This document shows positions 52,270-60,219 of a DNA stretch of 64,000 nt, piece by piece. The stretch is from contig JACRPA010000006.1 of assembly GCA_016214145.1 (NCBI GenBank), forward strand, positions 124,001 through 188,000, read 5' to 3'. Position 1 is the stretch's first letter. Each line of letters starts with the position of its first letter. Below the pieces are notes generated by a model. The model was given only the letters and a program-made list of their open reading frames with translations, did not search any database and was not told the origin of the DNA. This DNA is from Rhodocyclales bacterium (GTDB lineage: Bacteria > Pseudomonadota > Gammaproteobacteria > Burkholderiales > Rhodocyclaceae). The translations under genes were made by a program, and so were the position numbers.

Positions 52270-53079
52270 ATGCTCGCCTTCGCCGGCAACTCGGTGCTGT
52301 GCCGCATCGCGCTGCGGGAGACGAACATCGACGCGGCGAGCTTCACCACCATCCGACTGGCGTCGGGGGCGGTGGTGCTGTGGCTGATCGTGCGGTTCTT
52401 TCGCCGGTCGCAGGCCGGCGGGGGCAACTGGATTTCGGCGCTGATGCTGTTCGCCTACGCCGCCGGTTTTTCCTTCGCCTACCTGAGCCTGACCACGGCA
52501 ACGGGCGCGCTGCTGCTCTTCGGCGCGGTGCAGGCGACGATGATTCTCTGGGGCCTGTGGCGCGGCGAGCGCTTCGGCGCGCGGCAGCTCGCCGGCCTCG
52601 CGCTCGCGGTCGGCGGACTCGTCGGGCTGTTGCTGCCGGGGCTCTCGGCGCCGCCGCTGTTCGGCGCGGCCCTGATGCTGATGGCGGGCGCGGCGTGGGG
52701 CGTGTATTCGATCCGCGGCAAGGGGGCGGGCGACGCCACGCGCGTGACGGCGGGCAACTTCCTGCGCGCGGTGCCCTTCGCCGTCGTGCTGAGCCTGCTG
52801 CCGCTGGCCGACGCGCGTCTGGATGCGGCGGGCGTCGGCTACGCGCTGGCCTCCGGCGCGATCACCTCCGGCCTCGGCTACGCCATCTGGTACACCGTGC
52901 TGCCCATGTTGAAGTCGACGAGCGCGGCGACCGTGCAACTCAGCGTGCCGGTGATCGCCGCGCTGGGCGGCATCGTCTTCCTCGGCGAGGCGGTGTCGCT
53001 GCGCTTCGTGCTGGCTTCCTCAGCGGTTCTCGGCGGCATCGCGCTGGTGATCCTCAGCGCGCCGTCCCGCGGGGGCTGA
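52270..53079 (+). CDS. EamA/DMT family transporter, copy 1 (N-terminus probably truncated)
   Basis: A 269-residue drug/metabolite transporter with about ten hydrophobic segments in two EamA repeats (FAGNSVLCRIALRETNIDAA; GYAIWYTVLPMLKSTSAATV with PVIAALGGIVFLGE). The first codons before ATG are not homologous to copy 2, and a TAG lies at 52240, so roughly ten N-terminal residues of helix 1 may be lost. About 820 bp are nearly identical to 58278-59097. Its stop codon is the TGA of a dispersed 23-bp motif. Confidence 0.8.
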   Translation: MLAFAGNSVLCRIALRETNIDAASFTTIRLASGAVVLWLIVRFFRRSQAGGGNWISALMLFAYAAGFSFAYLSLTTATGALLLFGAVQATMILWGLWRGERFGARQLAGLALAVGGLVGLLLPGLSAPPLFGAALMLMAGAAWGVYSIRGKGAGDATRVTAGNFLRAVPFAVVLSLLPLADARLDAAGVGYALASGAITSGLGYAIWYTVLPMLKSTSAATVQLSVPVIAALGGIVFLGEAVSLRFVLASSAVLGGIALVILSAPSRGG

Positions 53080-53083
53080 CTTT
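53061..53083 (+). repeat. Dispersed 23-bp motif, copy 13 (end of EamA copy 1)
   Basis: GCCGT, CCCGCGGGGG, CTGACTTT followed by TCCC. The TGA inside CTGACTTT is the stop codon of the gene, and near-identity with copy 2 ends just after it. Confidence 0.9.
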
Positions 53084-53406
53084 TCCCTTCAATTTTGAGC
53101 GCGGCGGTCGGCCGGTGGTGCGTCTTGTCGGCCGCCCGGCTATGGCCATCTACTGGTAGCGATACTTTTGACGGCTAACGAACGGTGGCGTTTGCTGCGT
53201 CGCACTAGGAAAGACATTCCTGGAGGCATCTATCACTAAAGATATGCGAAGTCGGCACAACGTTGTGCTTTGCAATAAGTCTTTGCATTTTCCGTACCTT
53301 GATAGAGGGATGACAGCTGACTATATTGAGGAAAGCTGCTTTGACCAAAGACGGCATCATCGGTTGGCTCTACGCTTCAACGCAGTGCCGCGAAAGGAGT
53401 TCTCTC
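53084..53406. other. Intergenic region with possible gene fragments
   Basis: No intact gene. At about 53183-53239 one frame reads RWRLLRRTRKDIPGGIYH then stop, which resembles the N-terminal P-G-G-I-Y-H of REP-associated/IS200-like transposases, but it is too short to be sure. AAAGGAG at 53393-53399 is the likely ribosome-binding site of the next gene. Confidence 0.35.
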
Positions 53407-54906
53407 GTGAAACACAAATGGCTTGCTCGTATCCACCTATGCATCGTGGCGATTTCCGTCTTGGCCGGCTGCGCCTCAATAGAAACATGTACGTACGATT
53501 CGCCGGCTGAAGAAGCAAAGAAGCATACCCCCACGCTGCAACTGACCGGCGCTCAAAAAGAGAAGTATCTGGCAGTACGCGAGGTTGTAAAAACACATGA
53601 GGACTTTCTCTACCATAGCGCTGTCGTTGAACCGGATGCATATGTGACGAGGCATCCGCTTTTCATCGTGGGCTTTGAGAAGCCGCGTGACAATTATTCG
53701 GGGGAGGTTGGTAGGCCCTACTGCAAGAAGGATGAATTGGCGTGCAATGCACCGAGGTTCTACAGCAAAGAATTCATTGTGGGAAACGCTAGCTCTGAGA
53801 ACAAAGATGCGGTTGAGCGAACTCGGGACGACATTGACAAAAATCTGTTTAGAGACCCCCGCCCGCTCGTGCTTACGCACATCCTTAACTTGAGCAGGGC
53901 CGAGACTCCCGAATCGTCGAAGATATCAAGGAAAGGATGCTTCGTTTTCAATTTGTATGGCCACGCGGAAGAAACGACGTGGTGCGTGAGCCATCACAAG
54001 GCGAACGTCGACAAGGCTGACTGGAAGAAAGAGGGATGGAAGGGGTTGGATCGGCTAGGCGATGAAATCGACGCTTTGGTCCGGGAAGAAAATGCAACGC
54101 ACATCATCCTCATGGCGACGGGATGGAATACGCGCCAATACGAGTCTTATCGTGACTTTCTTGCATGGATGAAAGTAATCTCGGAAGACTTCAAGAGTAG
54201 CCCGCCGTTTAGACCAGTCTTTATCGGGATTTCATGGGAATCGGAATGGCCATGGTGGCAGCGCCTGCCTTTTGTCAGCGAGTTTACAAAAGGCAACGAT
54301 GCTGACGAGATCGGCTATTCGTGGGGGAATTACCTGCTGAATGATGTCATCAAGCCGATTGCATTTAAGAAGAACACTCAGCTCGTTGCCATTGGCCACA
54401 GCTTCGGCACGCGAATTGTGTTTAGCGCACATTACGTCAGGGAAATACTTCTAAGAAACAAGCCCGTTTCCGAGCACCCGATGACCCTGATCGGACTGCA
54501 ACCAGCGTTTCCAATAGCGCGTTTCGTTTCTTTCGAGGGCAAGGAACATCAATACATGAGCGCGAACAAAGGCAACGCCAGGGTGGTGGCCACCTCGTCG
54601 AAGTACGACACGGCGAACGGCATTATGTGTATTGGCACTAGATACGTCGGTGCCGGCTGCGGCCTGAAGGCGCTAAGGGAACGGGAAAAGTATCAGCAAT
54701 TCGTTGAGGTTCTAAAACCAAATTGCGCCGACAAAAAGGAATGCCTGCCCGATTTAAAAAAAGTATCAGTTTATGACGCTTCAGATTTTGTGAACTGCCA
54801 GCTGAAATGCACAAGTAGTGGTGCGCACAGTGACGTGTACGATGATTCAATGGGACATTTCCTCGGCGAAATCATTCGCAGTTCGTTTGACGCACAAAAG
54901 ATGTAG
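53407..54906 (+). CDS. Lipoprotein with alpha/beta-hydrolase-like GHSFG motif
   Basis: A 499-residue protein starting at GTG 53407 (AAAGGAG 8-10 nt upstream), with a lipobox AISVLAGC (Cys near residue 20). The core looks like an alpha/beta hydrolase: HIILMATGWNTRQYESYRDF, FIGISWES, then the nucleophile elbow LVAIGHSFGTRIVFSAHYV and a possible catalytic His in DDSMGHFLGEII. I do not recognise a named family. G+C and codon use differ from the chromosome around. It is followed by another lipoprotein gene and a DUF2235 hydrolase in the same direction. Confidence 0.7.
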   Translation: MKHKWLARIHLCIVAISVLAGCASIETCTYDSPAEEAKKHTPTLQLTGAQKEKYLAVREVVKTHEDFLYHSAVVEPDAYVTRHPLFIVGFEKPRDNYSGEVGRPYCKKDELACNAPRFYSKEFIVGNASSENKDAVERTRDDIDKNLFRDPRPLVLTHILNLSRAETPESSKISRKGCFVFNLYGHAEETTWCVSHHKANVDKADWKKEGWKGLDRLGDEIDALVREENATHIILMATGWNTRQYESYRDFLAWMKVISEDFKSSPPFRPVFIGISWESEWPWWQRLPFVSEFTKGNDADEIGYSWGNYLLNDVIKPIAFKKNTQLVAIGHSFGTRIVFSAHYVREILLRNKPVSEHPMTLIGLQPAFPIARFVSFEGKEHQYMSANKGNARVVATSSKYDTANGIMCIGTRYVGAGCGLKALREREKYQQFVEVLKPNCADKKECLPDLKKVSVYDASDFVNCQLKCTSSGAHSDVYDDSMGHFLGEIIRSSFDAQKM

Positions 54907-55085
54907 TGCCGCGTATGCACGAGCTTTCAAATTCCTGCCCAACGTGCGCGCCTCTGTTGCGCCGGGCGCGCAATCGGCAAGCAGTACGCATGGAGAGTTC
55001 GATGACAACGCGACGACGGTGGCAAGCGTGATTGCTCTAGTCCAAGGCAAGCAAATCTGTAGGTACGGACGACAAAGGAGGTGTC
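54907..55085. other. Gap between cassette genes
   Basis: About 180 bases with no gene. It ends in AAAGGAGG at 55074-55081, a strong ribosome-binding site for the lipoprotein gene at 55086. Confidence 0.4.
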
Positions 55086-56039
55086 ATGCTACGAAACGCG
55101 TGTCTAATTGCCGCTCTATATGCGGCGTCGTTAGCCGGCTGCGCCCCAATAGAGGTGTCTCAAAGAACCAGCGAGCAGGCGCCGACTCCGGCAGAAGCGC
55201 AAGCAGAAATACACGTGGAACTGCAGCCCGCTCTGCGCGCCGAAACACCGCTACTGGCCGTGCCAGCATACGCGAACGACGGTAAGAAGGAGGTCGTAAA
55301 GAAAAAATCAGCGCGCCTGTTCGCAGGGGTAGAACACGAAGCCTCGGCGCTTAAGAAGGCTGTACGCATGCCGGTGGCCGTTGGAAAGGTCGGGCAGTTG
55401 GTTGCTGCAGCAAACGATGGTACTGCGGCGGTAACATCGCCCGCGCTCGCAGCGGACCAAGAGCACATGCGCAAGCGCGATGAATACTTGGCGGGACTGA
55501 AAAAAGGAAGCTACGCATTCAATCCGCCGTCTCCAATCAAAGTCGCGCGGCCCGTGACCATCGCGTTGTGGGTGGACCCAGTGAAGGAAACGGAACAGCT
55601 CGCCGCGGAAATGAAGCAGGCCTTTCCGGAATCGGCGCGCATCGAACGCGGCCAGACCGTGTGGAGCCCGCGCATGCGCGCGACGCTGACGGGCGCCGAC
55701 TTCGAGATCACGCCGCTCGACAGGGGAAAGGACGGCAAGCCGTTTGACGGGGCGAAAAATCTCACCCTCGCCGGCCGCACGGAGTGGACGTGGTCAATCA
55801 CGCCGACCTTTCCTGGCAGGAAGAAGCTGCACCTGCAATTGTCGGTAGTGTTGCCTCCAGAACTGGGCGAGCGCGACCTGCCGGCAATGGATCGCGACAT
55901 CGAAGTGGAAGTGACGCTGTGGTGGCTGATGGACCACTACTGGGAGAAATACTGGAAGGAAATGCTGTTCGGCATTGCCGGAGCGATTGCCGCTGCGATC
56001 GGCTGGTGGTTTAGGCGGAAATACGGCGGTGGAAAATGA
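55086..56039 (+). CDS. Lipoprotein with C-terminal membrane anchor
   Basis: A 317-residue protein with a lipobox (AASLAGC, Cys near 19), a long low-complexity region, then a likely beta-sandwich from about residue 150 (ARPVTIALWVDPVKET, MRATLTGADFEITPLD, TEWTWSITPTFPGRKKLHL) and a C-terminal membrane segment (LFGIAGAIAAAIGWWF) ending in basic residues. The W-x-W-x-I-x-P strand pattern recalls beta-sandwich domains accompanying conflict-system proteins, a weak inference. It lies between two hydrolase-like genes, 33 nt before the DUF2235 gene. Confidence 0.7.
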   Translation: MLRNACLIAALYAASLAGCAPIEVSQRTSEQAPTPAEAQAEIHVELQPALRAETPLLAVPAYANDGKKEVVKKKSARLFAGVEHEASALKKAVRMPVAVGKVGQLVAAANDGTAAVTSPALAADQEHMRKRDEYLAGLKKGSYAFNPPSPIKVARPVTIALWVDPVKETEQLAAEMKQAFPESARIERGQTVWSPRMRATLTGADFEITPLDRGKDGKPFDGAKNLTLAGRTEWTWSITPTFPGRKKLHLQLSVVLPPELGERDLPAMDRDIEVEVTLWWLMDHYWEKYWKEMLFGIAGAIAAAIGWWFRRKYGGGK

Positions 56040-56072
56040 GCTGAACGGTACGACACGACGCTGGAGAACAAC

Positions 56073-57971
56073 ATGACCTCGAAAAACATAATTGTTTGCT
56101 GCGACGGCACGTGGAATTCGCCCACTCAGACCGACGGCGGCGAGCCGGCGCCGACCAATGTACGGAAGCTCTACGCCGCGGTCGATGACGAAGCCGATCC
56201 AGCCAGGCCGCGCGTACCCGGTGACACCCTGCAGATCCGCTGGTACGACGAAGGCGTCGGCGCAGCACTCGGATTCTGGGGCAAGTTGCTCAACTTCCTC
56301 GGCACACTACTCGCCGGCGCTTGGGGCGGCAAGCTCAACGCGCAGGCGAAGCTCGGCGTAATCATCGAGGGTGCCACTGGCCTCGGCATCGCGCAGAACA
56401 TCCGCGAGGCGTACCTGTGGTTAAGCCAGGTTTATCAGCCCGGCGACCGTATCTTTCTATTTGGCTTTAGCCGCGGCGCGTTCCAGGTGCGCAGCCTATC
56501 CGGACTGCTGTTTCATTGCGGTCTGCTCAAGCCGGAATTCAGTGGCTTTGCGCCGGAATTGTTCAAGCTCTACGAAAAGGAGCGAAAGCGGCGCCAGCAA
56601 GACGACACCCGCCCGCGCTGGCAAATAGATCAGAATATTGCGAAGCTGAAAACGGACGGCTTGATCCATGATCCCGAACAATTCCGCATCCATTTTCTCG
56701 GGGTCTGGGACACCGTCGCCGCGCTCGGTTTGCCGATGTGGGGATGGAGCTTCGAGCTATTCGGCATCCGCACGAAATATCACGACACAACGTTGGTGCC
56801 GATCATCGAACACGCGTACCACGCCGTGGCGATGGACGAGGAGCGATCGAGCTTCATGCCAGTCCTGCTCAGACGGCCGGCATACTGGGATGGAAAAGCC
56901 TTCGAGCAGAAATGGTTTCGCGGCGCACACGCCGACATCGGTGGCGGCTACGCTGGATTCGGGCCACAGAAGATTGCATTGTCCGATATCGCGTTGCGCT
57001 GGATGATGAAAAAAGCGCAGGCCGCGGGCTTGCGCTATCGCAGCCCCGTCGTTGAGCCGACCTATTCGGAGGTTGATGCGCCACTGCACAGCGAGGTGGC
57101 GAGCAAACCTGCCTACGTACTTTCCGGCACTTGGCCGCGCATGTTCCCGGTTGCGGCTCAACCCTACGATCCTCCCGCACCCGAGCTTGGCGACTGGCAC
57201 GACAGCGTCGGCGAACGCGAGCGCGCCATCACCGGCTGGGGCGAGCGAGAGCGGCTGGCGCGGCTGGGTGCGTCGCAGGGTTGGTGTCGGCCGCAACCGG
57301 ATCCACGCGAACGCGGCTGGCGTGACCTCGAGCCTAACGAAAAGAGCGCGCCGGTCGAGATCTTCTCTGATCGCGCCTGGAACCCCACCGGTATCATCCT
57401 GCGTGCGGGATTGCCCTACCGTTTCCATGCTGAAGGCGGCTGGATCGACCGCGACCCTCCTACCTGCAGCCCCGAGGGAATATCGACCTGGCGCATTCTG
57501 CAGAAAAATCTGCTATCACTGCGATTTTGGGCTTGCTGGGCAAAGCGTTATTTCAGCGCGCCGTGGATGCAGCTGATTGGCATGGTGAACCATCCGACCG
57601 ATTGGCAACGGCGCACGCTGCCTGCGTGGATGCTGCCATGGTTCGTCCTGGTGAAGGAGCCGCGGGAACTCGCGAAGCGGCAGTTTCCGATCGGCGTTGA
57701 CAGTGTATTCATCCCCGCGAAAACGGGGCCGCTTTACTGTTTCGCCAACGACATGTGGATCTTCTACGGCAACAACGCCGGCAGCGTGCGCCTCACCGTC
57801 GAGCGCCTTTCCAATACTGGTGTAAAAGCGGAGCCACCCCAGACCACTGATCGGCTTCTACCAGTGCTGCTCGCGCCGCTGGGAGCGGCGCTTGGCATCG
57901 GCATGACTTTGCTTATACTCGCCGTAGCGGCCACCGCGATCTGGTACACGGCAAAAAAGGCGCTTGCGTGA
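56073..57971 (+). CDS. DUF2235 (Tle1-like) alpha/beta hydrolase with C-terminal sandwich domain and membrane anchor
   Basis: A 632-residue protein. It starts with the DUF2235 signature NIIVCCDGTWNSP, the nucleophile elbow FLFGFSRGAFQ (Ser near 132), WDTVAALGLPMW, and RGAHADIGGGY with a probable catalytic His near 286. Residues from about 428 (FSDRAWNPTGIILRAGLPY) to about 580 (MWIFYGNNAGSVRLTVERL) resemble PA-IL/LecA-like galactose-binding sandwiches. A C-terminal helix (LGIGMTLLILAVAATAIWY) should anchor it in a membrane. Some DUF2235 proteins are type VI phospholipase effectors, but no T6SS genes are present here. Confidence 0.85.
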   Translation: MTSKNIIVCCDGTWNSPTQTDGGEPAPTNVRKLYAAVDDEADPARPRVPGDTLQIRWYDEGVGAALGFWGKLLNFLGTLLAGAWGGKLNAQAKLGVIIEGATGLGIAQNIREAYLWLSQVYQPGDRIFLFGFSRGAFQVRSLSGLLFHCGLLKPEFSGFAPELFKLYEKERKRRQQDDTRPRWQIDQNIAKLKTDGLIHDPEQFRIHFLGVWDTVAALGLPMWGWSFELFGIRTKYHDTTLVPIIEHAYHAVAMDEERSSFMPVLLRRPAYWDGKAFEQKWFRGAHADIGGGYAGFGPQKIALSDIALRWMMKKAQAAGLRYRSPVVEPTYSEVDAPLHSEVASKPAYVLSGTWPRMFPVAAQPYDPPAPELGDWHDSVGERERAITGWGERERLARLGASQGWCRPQPDPRERGWRDLEPNEKSAPVEIFSDRAWNPTGIILRAGLPYRFHAEGGWIDRDPPTCSPEGISTWRILQKNLLSLRFWACWAKRYFSAPWMQLIGMVNHPTDWQRRTLPAWMLPWFVLVKEPRELAKRQFPIGVDSVFIPAKTGPLYCFANDMWIFYGNNAGSVRLTVERLSNTGVKAEPPQTTDRLLPVLLAPLGAALGIGMTLLILAVAATAIWYTAKKALA

Positions 57972-58175
57972 TTGCGGTACAGCGGAGCGCTGCAGCGTCC
58001 ATTTCACCTTTTTCGAATACACCAACACCGCAAAGACGTAATCGTGCTTGTCAATGTCGGCGCCGACGACGATCAGCTTACCGTCTTTCTGTTAGCATGC
58101 CGGGAATCTGGTAGTACATGATTCCGTGTAACCTTCCCTTGAAATGCTATTGCTGAAATCCGGACGCTCGCCTGA
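57972..58175. other. Intergenic region with a coding-like minus-strand fragment
   Basis: Between the DUF2235 gene and the second EamA copy. On the minus strand (about 57962-58083) an open frame without a start reads KDGKLIVVGADIDKHDYVFA then VLVYSKKVKW, which looks like a remnant of a coding sequence I cannot name. Nothing else is recognised. Confidence 0.3.
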
Positions 58176-59086
58176 TTGCGGAATTGCCTACTCCCGAGTC
58201 ATGCAATTGGCAATCTCAATCTGAATGTATTTTTCATAGCGTCTTCCGCCCCAACCCTCCTCCTAACCACCCTCACCATGCTCGCCTTCGCCGGCAACTC
58301 GGTGCTGTGCCGCATTGCGCTGCGGGAGACGGGCATCGACGCGGCGAGTTTCACCACCATTCGCCTCGCGTCTGGGGCGGTGGTGCTGTGGCTGATTGTG
58401 CGGTTCTTTCTCCGCGCGCAGGCGGGCGGGGGCAACTGGATTTCGGCGCTGATGCTGTTCGCCTACGCCGCCGGCTTTTCCTTCGCGTATCTGAGCCTGA
58501 CCACGGCGACGGCGCGCTGCTGCTCTTCGGGGCGGTGCAGGCGACGATGATCTGCTACGGCTTGTGGCGCGGCGAGCGCTTCGGCGCGCGGCAGCTCGCG
58601 GGCCTGGCGCTCGCCGTCGGCGGACTCGTCGGGCTGCTGCTGCCGGGGCTGTCGGCGCCGCCGCTGTTCGGCGCGGCCCTGATGCTGATGGCGGGCGCGG
58701 CGTGGGGCGTGTATTCGATCCGCGGCAAGGGGGCGGGCGACGCCACGCGCGTGACGCCGGGGAATTTCCTGCGCGCGGTGCCCTTCGCCGTCGTGCTGAG
58801 CCTGCTGCCGCTCGCCGACGCCAGCCTGGATGCGGCGGGCGTCGGCTACGCGCTGGCTTCCGGCGCGATCACCTCCGGGCTCGGCTACGCCATCTGGTAC
58901 ACCGTGCTGCCCATGTTGAAGTCGACAAGCGCGGCGACCGTGCAGCTCAGCGTGCCGGTGATCGCGGCGCTGGGCGGCATCGTCTTCCTCGGCGAGGCCG
59001 TGTCCCTGCGCTTCGTGCTGGCCTCCGCCGCCGTGCTCGGCGGCATCGCGCTGGTGATCCTGAATTCGCCGTCCCGCCGGGACTGA
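58176..59086 (+). pseudogene. EamA/DMT family transporter, copy 2 (frameshifted)
   Basis: Almost the same gene as 52270-53079. At about 58510 one G is missing from the GGG present in copy 1, so the first 110 or so residues (TLLLTTLTMLAFAGNSVLCR and on) and the remaining domain (LLLFGAVQATMICYGLW and on) are in different frames. It retains upstream sequence absent from copy 1. Its 3' end coincides with a dispersed 23-bp motif whose TGA is the stop codon. A sequencing error would be the alternative explanation. Confidence 0.85.
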
Positions 59087-59097
59087 CTTTTCCCCTC
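58278..59097 (+). repeat. Direct repeat, right copy (EamA unit)
   Basis: Right partner of the repeat at 52269-53088, one base shorter because of the frameshift near 58510. Confidence 0.9.
59068..59090 (+). repeat. Dispersed 23-bp motif, copy 14 (end of EamA copy 2)
   Basis: GCCGT, CCCGCCGGGA, CTGACTTT followed by TCCCC. The TGA is the stop codon. Confidence 0.9.
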
Positions 59098-59133
59098 ACC
59101 CCAACCCTATCCCCGCAGACGGGGAGAGGGGCA
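59094..59133. repeat. CCTCACCCCAACCCTATCCCCG / CGGGGAGAGGGG repeat
   Basis: C-rich block followed by a complementary G-rich block (GGGGAGAGGGGCAGG). Same style as the repeats at 17213 and 46462. Located just upstream of the higA promoter. Confidence 0.65.
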
Positions 59134-59153
59134 GGATGGTCAGGCTGTATGAT

Positions 59154-59180
59154 TTGACAGCTGTATAGCGTCGCTATACA
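59154..59180 (+). promoter_or_regulatory. Promoter and palindromic operator of the HigA-like gene
   Basis: TTGACA at 59154-59159 and TATACA at 59175-59180 (15-nt spacer) form a promoter. The perfect palindrome TGTATAGC-GTC-GCTATACA (59162-59180) covers the spacer and -10, fitting autorepression by HigA. Confidence 0.75.
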
Positions 59181-59190
59181 TTGGGTTACC

Positions 59191-59490
59191 ATGACTCGAA
59201 TGTACAACCCTCCCCATCCGGGCGAAGTACTCAAGGACGGCGTGTTCTCGGAGGGCACGGTTTCCGTCACCGAAGCCGCCGCCGCACTCGGCGTCACGCG
59301 CGTGGCCCTGTCTCGCGTGCTGAACGCCAGAGCGGCCATCAGTGCGGAGATGGCGGTCCGCCTCGGCAAGTGGCTGGGCACCAGCGCCGAGGTGTGGATC
59401 AACATGCAGGCGCAGTACGACCTGTGGAAGGCCGAGTTGGCGCTCAAGCGCCAAGTGGCGAAGATCCCGCCCCTGAAGCGCGCCGCCTGA
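59191..59490 (+). CDS. HigA-family antitoxin (orphan)
   Basis: A 99-residue Xre-type protein with the HigA opening MYNPPHPGEVLKDGVF and helix-turn-helix VTEAAAALGVTRVALSRVLN, then the conserved RLGKWLGTSAEVWINMQAQYDLW. HigA neutralises a HigB RNase and represses its own operon. No higB fits in the 100 bases upstream, and the following gene is a phosphatase, so it is an orphan or a degraded pair. Confidence 0.9.
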   Translation: MTRMYNPPHPGEVLKDGVFSEGTVSVTEAAAALGVTRVALSRVLNARAAISAEMAVRLGKWLGTSAEVWINMQAQYDLWKAELALKRQVAKIPPLKRAA

Positions 59491-59503
59491 CTCGACTGAT
59501 CCT

Positions 59504-59526
59504 GCCGTACTGCGGGGACTGACTTT
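59504..59526 (+). repeat. Dispersed 23-bp motif, copy 15 (between higA and a phosphatase gene)
   Basis: GCCGT, ACTGCGGGGA, CTGACTTT followed by TCCCCGC. GCGGGGA and TCCCCGC can pair with CTGACTTT as the loop, so this copy is a potential hairpin. Confidence 0.9.
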
Positions 59527-59561
59527 TCCCCGCAGGGCGCTCTGTGGCACGATGTCCGGAC

Positions 59562-60173
59562 ATGCCAAGCCCCGCCCACGTCTGCGTCACCCGCCACGGC
59601 GAAACCGACTGGAACATCGCCGGGATATTGCAGGGCTGGCACGACGTGCCGATCAACGAGGCGGGCCGGCGCCAATCGCGCGAGTTGGCGGCGGCGTTTG
59701 CCGGGGCGGGCTTCGCGTCGGTGTGGACGAGCCCGCTGGCCCGCGCGCGGGAGACGGCGGACATCGTGGCCGTTGCGCTCGGGCTGCCGCCGCCGTTCTG
59801 CCACGACGGATTGAAGGAGCGGCATTTCGGCGCCATCCAGGGCGTGCCGAAAGCCGAGCTGGCCGAGCAGGATCCGCTGCTGTTGCAACAGATTCTCCGG
59901 CGCAATCCGGCGGCGCACTTCGAGGAGGGCGAGACGATGGACGAATTCGCCGAGCGGGTGCTGGGCGCGGTGCTGGACATCGGCGCGCGGCATGCCGGCG
60001 AGCGCGCCCTCGTCATCACCCACGGCTGGGTCATGGACGTGGTCACGCGCCACGTCGGCGGACTGCCGCGCAGCGCGATCCTGAATTTGAAGCGGAAGAA
60101 CGGCGAGAGCCTTTGGCTGGAGACGGACGGCCGCGCCATCCTGCCTGGGCACGCGCCGTCCTGCGGGGGCTGA
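59562..60173 (+). CDS. Histidine phosphatase family protein (GpmB-like)
   Basis: A 203-residue phosphoglycerate-mutase-like phosphatase with VCVTRHGETDWNIAGILQG (R-H-G near residue 9), TSPLARARETADIV, the acidic KERHFGAIQG and ALVITHGWVMDVV. The substrate is unknown. ATG 59562 is the start that begins right before the domain. The C-terminus HAPSCGG ends in the TGA of a 23-bp motif copy. Confidence 0.88.
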   Translation: MPSPAHVCVTRHGETDWNIAGILQGWHDVPINEAGRRQSRELAAAFAGAGFASVWTSPLARARETADIVAVALGLPPPFCHDGLKERHFGAIQGVPKAELAEQDPLLLQQILRRNPAAHFEEGETMDEFAERVLGAVLDIGARHAGERALVITHGWVMDVVTRHVGGLPRSAILNLKRKNGESLWLETDGRAILPGHAPSCGG

Positions 60174-60177
60174 CTTT
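60155..60177 (+). repeat. Dispersed 23-bp motif, copy 16 (end of the phosphatase gene)
   Basis: GCCGT, CCTGCGGGGG, CTGACTTT followed by TTCC. The TGA is the stop codon. Confidence 0.9.
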
Positions 60178-60219
60178 TTCCGCTGCGCCGCCGGGGCGCC
60201 CTGAATCCAGTTGTTGTTG

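Larger units (their letters stand above)
52269..53088 (+). repeat. Direct repeat, left copy (EamA unit)
   Basis: About 820 bp nearly identical to 58278-59097. Similarity begins exactly at CATGCTCGCC and ends at CTGACTTTTCCC. The two copies flank the 5-kb lipoprotein/DUF2235 cassette. Confidence 0.9.

Noticed and set aside
53183-53239. REP-associated transposase gene
   Set aside because: Only about 18 codons (RKDIPGGIYH) resemble the N-terminus before a stop; kept as a doubtful fragment, not called as a gene.
56073-57971. DUF2235 gene as part of a type VI secretion locus
   Set aside because: No vgrG, hcp, tss, PAAR or recognisable immunity gene is present in the window, and the protein has its own membrane anchor.
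49223-58175. Integrated prophage or integrative element
   Set aside because: No integrase, structural phage gene, tRNA target or attachment repeat was found; only base composition, gene relics and the EamA repeat point to acquisition.
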